From positions 62,001 to 126,000 of the forward strand of contig CAYHGE010000001.1 of assembly GCA_964355945.1 (NCBI GenBank): a DNA stretch of 64,000 nt, written 5' to 3'. The position numbers and the translations under genes were made by a program. Source of the stretch: CAIVAT01 sp964355945 (GTDB lineage Bacteria; Bacteroidota; Bacteroidia; Bacteroidales; FEN-979). This document shows, in pieces, positions 60,623 through 64,000 of this stretch. Position 1 is the stretch's first letter, and every line of letters begins with the position of its first letter. The notes under the pieces were generated by a model that had not been told where the DNA came from, did no database searches, and saw only the letters and a list, made by a program, of their open reading frames with translations.

Positions 60623-63099
60623 GACTGGGCCTTCTTCATCTTCCAAAGTTCAAGTGCGCCCATTATTAAAGCAATGGCAATTAAAAATATTGAACTTATC
60701 AGTGAGATTTTTTCTCCGGTAAAGAAAACAACCGGCTCAAATTTGAACCTGACTTTATGTTCACCGGCCGGGAGAACCATGGCACGCAGCACATAATCGG
60801 CACGGAAATGAGGGGTCAGCTTATCGTCAACATAAGCATTCCAGCCTTTGGGGTAATATATTTCGGAGAAAACGGCAAGTCCGGTGTTCTGAGATTTGTA
60901 CTGGTATGTCAATTCATTCGCAGTGTAGGTGTCCAGTTTAATGTAATCAGCAGAATCTCTGGCTGGTGTAAAAGAGGCAAGGTTCTCAGCAAATATCTTG
61001 TCCACAATGGCAAGAGAGGCTGGCCTGAAATTTTTAATGGCAGCGATTTCGGCATCAGCATTGTCAACCTGCTGAACTTCATTCACAAACCATGCATTGC
61101 CCAAGGCCCCAGGATTGGGATAAGCAACAGGTTGCTTGTCATTATTTGGCAGAATAAAATATTTGGTATTGAGCATGTTTAATACAGGTGTGCTGTCTGT
61201 GCTCATATTCCTCACAAAAGTTTTAATGTCGTTGTCAATGCCCTGATCAATAAGTTCCTGATAGCGGCGGAGTTTTGCTCCATGGTAGCCACCGATTGAT
61301 TTATGATAGTAGGAAGTGCCGGCATCGTTGAAAGTGTTCGAAGTAAGATTCAGTACCCTGTAATCAGGGGAGGTATCCTGCAGGATCTGGTTGTCGGCTG
61401 CAGTTGGTTCAAAAGGATTCTCAACCCGTGATGCCGAAGTAAAACTGTCATTATTGAGATACCTTTTATTCACGGTGAACATGTCACCGAGAATAAGGAC
61501 TGTCAGTGCAATAAATGCATATTCCTTTTTGATCTTGTTGAATAGTAAGGCCCATGTGAGCCCGGCTCCAAGCAAGATAAAAACAAATGACCTGAGAGCA
61601 TCCATCCGCACCAGTCGCTGGCGTTCATCCCTTATTCCCTGCATGAGCCAATCAGGCAGCTGGTATTGTTGCTGCATGTATTTGTCGCCGGAGCCGGCAA
61701 AGTCGAGGAACATGCCGGGGAGGATTGCGAACAACAGGGTCAGACCTGCACTAATGGCAAGGGCGATCTGAACGCCTTTAAAAAGTCGTTTCCGGTCTGA
61801 TTGTTTGTCACAAATTTCTTTCAATGCAAGTATCCCGAGCAGGGGGATGGTGAATTCTGCAATTACCAGTATCATTGAAACAGCCCTGAATTTATTATAG
61901 CCGGGAAGGTAATTGAGGAAAAAGTTGGTAAGCGGCATCAGGTTATGCCCCCATGATAACAGGATCGACAGGATGGTGGCAGCGAGCAGCCACCATTTAA
62001 GTGGTCCCTTCACGATGATGAGTCCGAGGAGGAAGAGGAAGATCATGATTGCCCCCACATAAACCGGTCCTGAAGTAAAGGGCTGTGCTCCCCAGTAGAG
62101 GAAGGGTGACGGCTGACTGGTATACTGGCTGATACTTTCGTCCGGGACCCCATTCGCTCTCATTGCCTCTTCAATCTTCGAGTTTGCGCCGATCTTAACA
62201 TTGGATGAGCCGCCATAAAAATCAGGAATGAGCAGGGTCATTGTTTCGCCAACGCCATAACTCCACTGGGTGATGTAATTTTTATCAAGACCGGTGGTTC
62301 TGTTCGCCTTTTCAGAAGAGAGTTCAGATTTCCCGCGGATGGTGTATTTTCCATATTCCCATGTAGCCCAAAGGCTTGTGATGTTGGTGAGAACGGCGAA
62401 AACAAGTGCGATCAGAAGCACACCTACCGCTTTTAAAAAAGGTGTAATTTCTTTTATCCGGATATTTTGAATCAATTGAGCCAGACCATAAAGTACGGCA
62501 ATCATGGCCAGATAATAGGTGATCTGGGGATGGTTCGCTTTAACTTCCAGGGAGAGGAAAACCGCGGTCATGAGTCCGCCCCAGAGGTACTTACGTTTCA
62601 TCGTCAGGATGATCCCTGCCATCACCGGAGCCATGTACGCAATGGCATGGGCTTTTGAGTTATGCCCTGCATCAATGATGATGAAAAAGTATGAGGAAAA
62701 GGCAAACGCAGTTGCGCCTGCAATAGAGAGCCATGGATCAACACCCATGACCAGCAGCAGGATAAAGAAACCCAGGAAATAGAGGAATACCAGGCTGGCC
62801 GGATGAGGTAACCCAAGTGTCATGACTTTGTCGAGATGACCGATAAGGTTCGATGTGTAGATGGCGGAAATCTGGTAAGCCGGCATACCGCCAAACATCG
62901 AATTGGTCCAGAGTGGTTCCTGTCCGGTTTTTGCCCTGAAATCAACTATTTCCTTCGACATTCCCCTGAAATTGACGATGTCGCTCTGAAGGATCTTTTT
63001 GCCTTCAAGCAACGGGGTAAAGTAGGCAAATGTCACAACCAGGAAGATTACAATCGCCGCCAGGTAAGGCCACAGCTTCTTAAGATCAAAATTTTTCAT
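60619..63099 (-). CDS. YfhO-family polytopic membrane protein
   Basis: The 826-residue protein has about a dozen transmembrane segments in its first 540 residues and a further one near the end (VVFFTGEKISLISSIFLIAIALIMGAL region). Early motifs such as AYFTPLLEGKKILQSDIVNFRGMSKE and WTNSMFGGMPAYQ (split) fit the YfhO/GT-C-like family common in Bacteroidota. The non-membrane part (about 560-790) has a beta-rich extracytoplasmic domain with YYHKSIGGYHGAKLRRYQEL. YfhO of Gram-positives is linked to glycosylation of lipoteichoic acid; here a lipid-linked sugar transfer role is possible but unproven. It is translationally coupled with the glycosyltransferase. Confidence 0.85.
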   Translation of the reverse strand: MKNFDLKKLWPYLAAIVIFLVVTFAYFTPLLEGKKILQSDIVNFRGMSKEIVDFRAKTGQEPLWTNSMFGGMPAYQISAIYTSNLIGHLDKVMTLGLPHPASLVFLYFLGFFILLLVMGVDPWLSIAGATAFAFSSYFFIIIDAGHNSKAHAIAYMAPVMAGIILTMKRKYLWGGLMTAVFLSLEVKANHPQITYYLAMIAVLYGLAQLIQNIRIKEITPFLKAVGVLLIALVFAVLTNITSLWATWEYGKYTIRGKSELSSEKANRTTGLDKNYITQWSYGVGETMTLLIPDFYGGSSNVKIGANSKIEEAMRANGVPDESISQYTSQPSPFLYWGAQPFTSGPVYVGAIMIFLFLLGLIIVKGPLKWWLLAATILSILLSWGHNLMPLTNFFLNYLPGYNKFRAVSMILVIAEFTIPLLGILALKEICDKQSDRKRLFKGVQIALAISAGLTLLFAILPGMFLDFAGSGDKYMQQQYQLPDWLMQGIRDERQRLVRMDALRSFVFILLGAGLTWALLFNKIKKEYAFIALTVLILGDMFTVNKRYLNNDSFTSASRVENPFEPTAADNQILQDTSPDYRVLNLTSNTFNDAGTSYYHKSIGGYHGAKLRRYQELIDQGIDNDIKTFVRNMSTDSTPVLNMLNTKYFILPNNDKQPVAYPNPGALGNAWFVNEVQQVDNADAEIAAIKNFRPASLAIVDKIFAENLASFTPARDSADYIKLDTYTANELTYQYKSQNTGLAVFSEIYYPKGWNAYVDDKLTPHFRADYVLRAMVLPAGEHKVRFKFEPVVFFTGEKISLISSIFLIAIALIMGALELWKMKKAQS

Positions 63100-63135
63100 G
63101 TCTGTTGTTTATGATATCAGGGGAGTTATGAAAAT

Positions 63136-63173
63136 AAAAAAAGAAGATAAACATAAGTTATCTTCTTTTTTTT
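63136..63173 (-). terminator. AT-rich terminator after rpmH
   Basis: AAAAAAAGAAGATAA at 63136-63150 pairs over 15 bases with TTATCTTCTTTTTTT at 63158-63172 around a seven-base loop. The A and T tails make it work in either direction. It lies about 50 bases beyond the rpmH stop and ahead of the YfhO-like gene. Confidence 0.8.
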
Positions 63174-63223
63174 ACAAAATTGCGTAAAATTCGGATTGAT
63201 CCTGTCAATCAAGGAAAGAATTA

Positions 63224-63385
63224 TTATTCTTTATCCAATTTTTCGTCGGAAACAGTCAGTTTTTTTCTTCCTTTAGCCCTTCTGGCTGCCAGTACTTTAC
63301 GTCCATTGGCGGTAGCCATGCGTTCGCGAAAACCGTGTTTGTTTTTTCTCTTCCTGTTTGAGGGCTGATATGTTCTCTTTGTCAT
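63224..63385 (-). CDS. rpmH: 50S ribosomal protein L34
   Basis: A 53-codon gene that encodes the small basic ribosomal protein L34. It begins MTKRTYQPSNRKRKNKHGF and continues with RERMATANGRKVLAARRAKGRK, the universally conserved L34 sequence; the C-terminal tail KLTVSDEKLDKE is the longer acidic end typical of Bacteroidota. It stands alone; rnpA and dnaA, frequent neighbours elsewhere, are not in the window, and rnpB lies 5 kb away. A consensus promoter is at 63408-63437. Confidence 0.97.
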   Translation of the reverse strand: MTKRTYQPSNRKRKNKHGFRERMATANGRKVLAARRAKGRKKLTVSDEKLDKE

Positions 63386-63407
63386 CTCGCATTAATTTTT
63401 GGGACTG

Positions 63408-63437
63408 CAAAAGTAAGAATTAAATGTTTATAACCAA
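63408..63437 (-). promoter_or_regulatory. Promoter of rpmH
   Basis: TTG (63437-63435), a 19-base spacer, and TACTTTTG (63415-63408) on the minus strand match TTG-N17-23-TAnnTTTG. Transcription would start near 63404, giving a leader of about 19 bases. The TTG lies just upstream of the dipeptidase stop codon at 63440. Confidence 0.65.
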
Positions 63438-63439
63438 AA

Positions 63440-64000
63440 TTATTTTACAGGAATATTTTTAAGTGTTTCCACCAGAAAATCCCAGAATTTAACCACGGTT
63501 GCAATGTTTACCTTTTCATCCGGGGAGTGCGGGAAGCGGATGGTCGGACCAAACGAGATCATATCCCAGTTGGGATAGGCGCCACCTAAGATTCCACATT
63601 CAAGACCCGCGTGAATGGCTTTGATTTCAGGGATGTTGCCGTATTTTTGGTTATACACCTCTTGCATGGTTTTCAGGATAGGGGAGGCCGGATTTGGTTT
63701 CCAACCCGGGTAGCTTCCGTCGAAGACTGAAGTGCCACCTGCCAGGTCGAAGATGCTCTGCATCATCTGCTGAAGTTCCTCTTTAGCAGAGTCAACAGAA
63801 CTGCGAAGCAGGTTGGAGATTTTAATGGTGCCTTTTTCCGCTTTTACAATGGCCAGGTTGTTCGATGTTTCCACCAGTCCGATCATCTCATTGCTCATGC
63901 GCATCACCCCATTCGGACAGGCATAAATGGCATTCATGCAATTCAGCAGAACGGCAGGGTCGATAACTGTCTTTGGAACATCAGCTGCAACAGCTTCGAT
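63440..64000 (-). CDS. pepD: Aminoacyl-histidine dipeptidase (C-terminal part)
   Basis: The open frame enters from the right edge and runs 187 codons to its stop, covering the end of a PepD/M20-type metallopeptidase that cleaves Xaa-His dipeptides such as carnosine. Matching stretches are LLNCMNAIYACPNGVMRMS, the DGSYPGWKP segment, and AIHAGLECGILGGAYPNWDMISFGPTIRFPHSPDE (key parts HAGLECG and SFGPTI..PHSPDE), which holds one metal ligand Glu and the C-terminal His. The N-terminal catalytic half is outside the window. Confidence 0.93.
   Translation of the reverse strand: MEAVAADVPKTVIDPAVLLNCMNAIYACPNGVMRMSNEMIGLVETSNNLAIVKAEKGTIKISNLLRSSVDSAKEELQQMMQSIFDLAGGTSVFDGSYPGWKPNPASPILKTMQEVYNQKYGNIPEIKAIHAGLECGILGGAYPNWDMISFGPTIRFPHSPDEKVNIATVVKFWDFLVETLKNIPVK

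Noticed and set aside
1..64000. CRISPR array, tRNA, prophage or insertion sequence
   Set aside because: No regular repeat-spacer array, no cloverleaf I could recognise, and no transposase, integrase or phage structural gene among the supported frames.

Overview
The window looks like core chromosome of a member of the Bacteroidota, most likely a Bacteroidia-type organism. Supporting signs are several large secreted proteins ending in type IX secretion (T9SS) sorting domains, an Omp28-type thioredoxin-like protein, GEVED and PKD adhesin-like repeats, an archaeal/eukaryotic-type prolyl-tRNA synthetase, and many start regions carrying the TAnnTTTG -7 promoter element of this phylum instead of -10/-35 boxes and strong Shine-Dalgarno sites. 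The exact genus cannot be told from the sequence. I see no phage, insertion sequence, integrase, tRNA gene or CRISPR array.

Layout. 0-5 kb: tail of an unknown gene, purB, an Omp28-like T9SS cargo protein and a secreted alpha/beta hydrolase. 5-15 kb: an amino-acid block with a Cys/Met-type PLP enzyme, threonine synthase and ThrH (which can phosphorylate homoserine, so the last two may form a short threonine module), then a giant subtilisin with three GEVED repeats, a second Cys/Met-type PLP enzyme and an HSL-type esterase. 15-23 kb: gcvP, a four-PKD T9SS protein, and an ECF sigma factor overlapping an unusual gene that joins an inner-membrane segment to an outer-membrane barrel domain. 23-31 kb: a divergent membrane pyrophosphatase, a bifunctional-nuclease family protein, a nucleoside-transporter-like MFS protein, thyA-folA, a conserved secreted protein of unknown function, and dnaB.

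31-42 kb: LpxR-like lipid A deacylase, purine nucleoside phosphorylase, lpxK, a degenerate receiver protein, Nif3-like protein, zinc-ribbon coiled-coil protein, TPR protein, FadL-like porin and a Tyr/Gly-rich lipoprotein. 42-50 kb: proS, head-GIN lipoprotein coupled to a PagL-like deacylase, mazG, an SGNH-like/MBOAT acyltransferase pair and a 2-Cys peroxiredoxin. 50-57 kb: a three-gene export operon (TolC, MacB-type permease without an ATPase domain, HlyD-type adaptor) directly downstream of gyrB, then wecB. 57.5-57.9 kb: RNase P RNA (rnpB) on the minus strand. 58-64 kb: MATE transporter, glycosyltransferase, YfhO-like membrane protein, rpmH (L34, only 53 codons) and the C-terminal part of an aminoacyl-histidine dipeptidase.

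Recurring themes are envelope remodelling (LpxK, LpxR-like, PagL-like, MBOAT, WecB, glycosyltransferase), nucleotide metabolism (PurB, PNP, ThyA, DHFR, MazG, nucleoside transporter) and very tight packing, with four convergent gene pairs overlapping at their stops. Several promoters sit so close to the start codon that leaderless mRNAs are predicted. I found no clear new defence or mobile system. The most unusual items are the sigma-factor-linked inner/outer membrane fusion, the degenerate receiver, the divergent pyrophosphatase, the aromatic-rich lipoprotein and the leaderless-start pattern.
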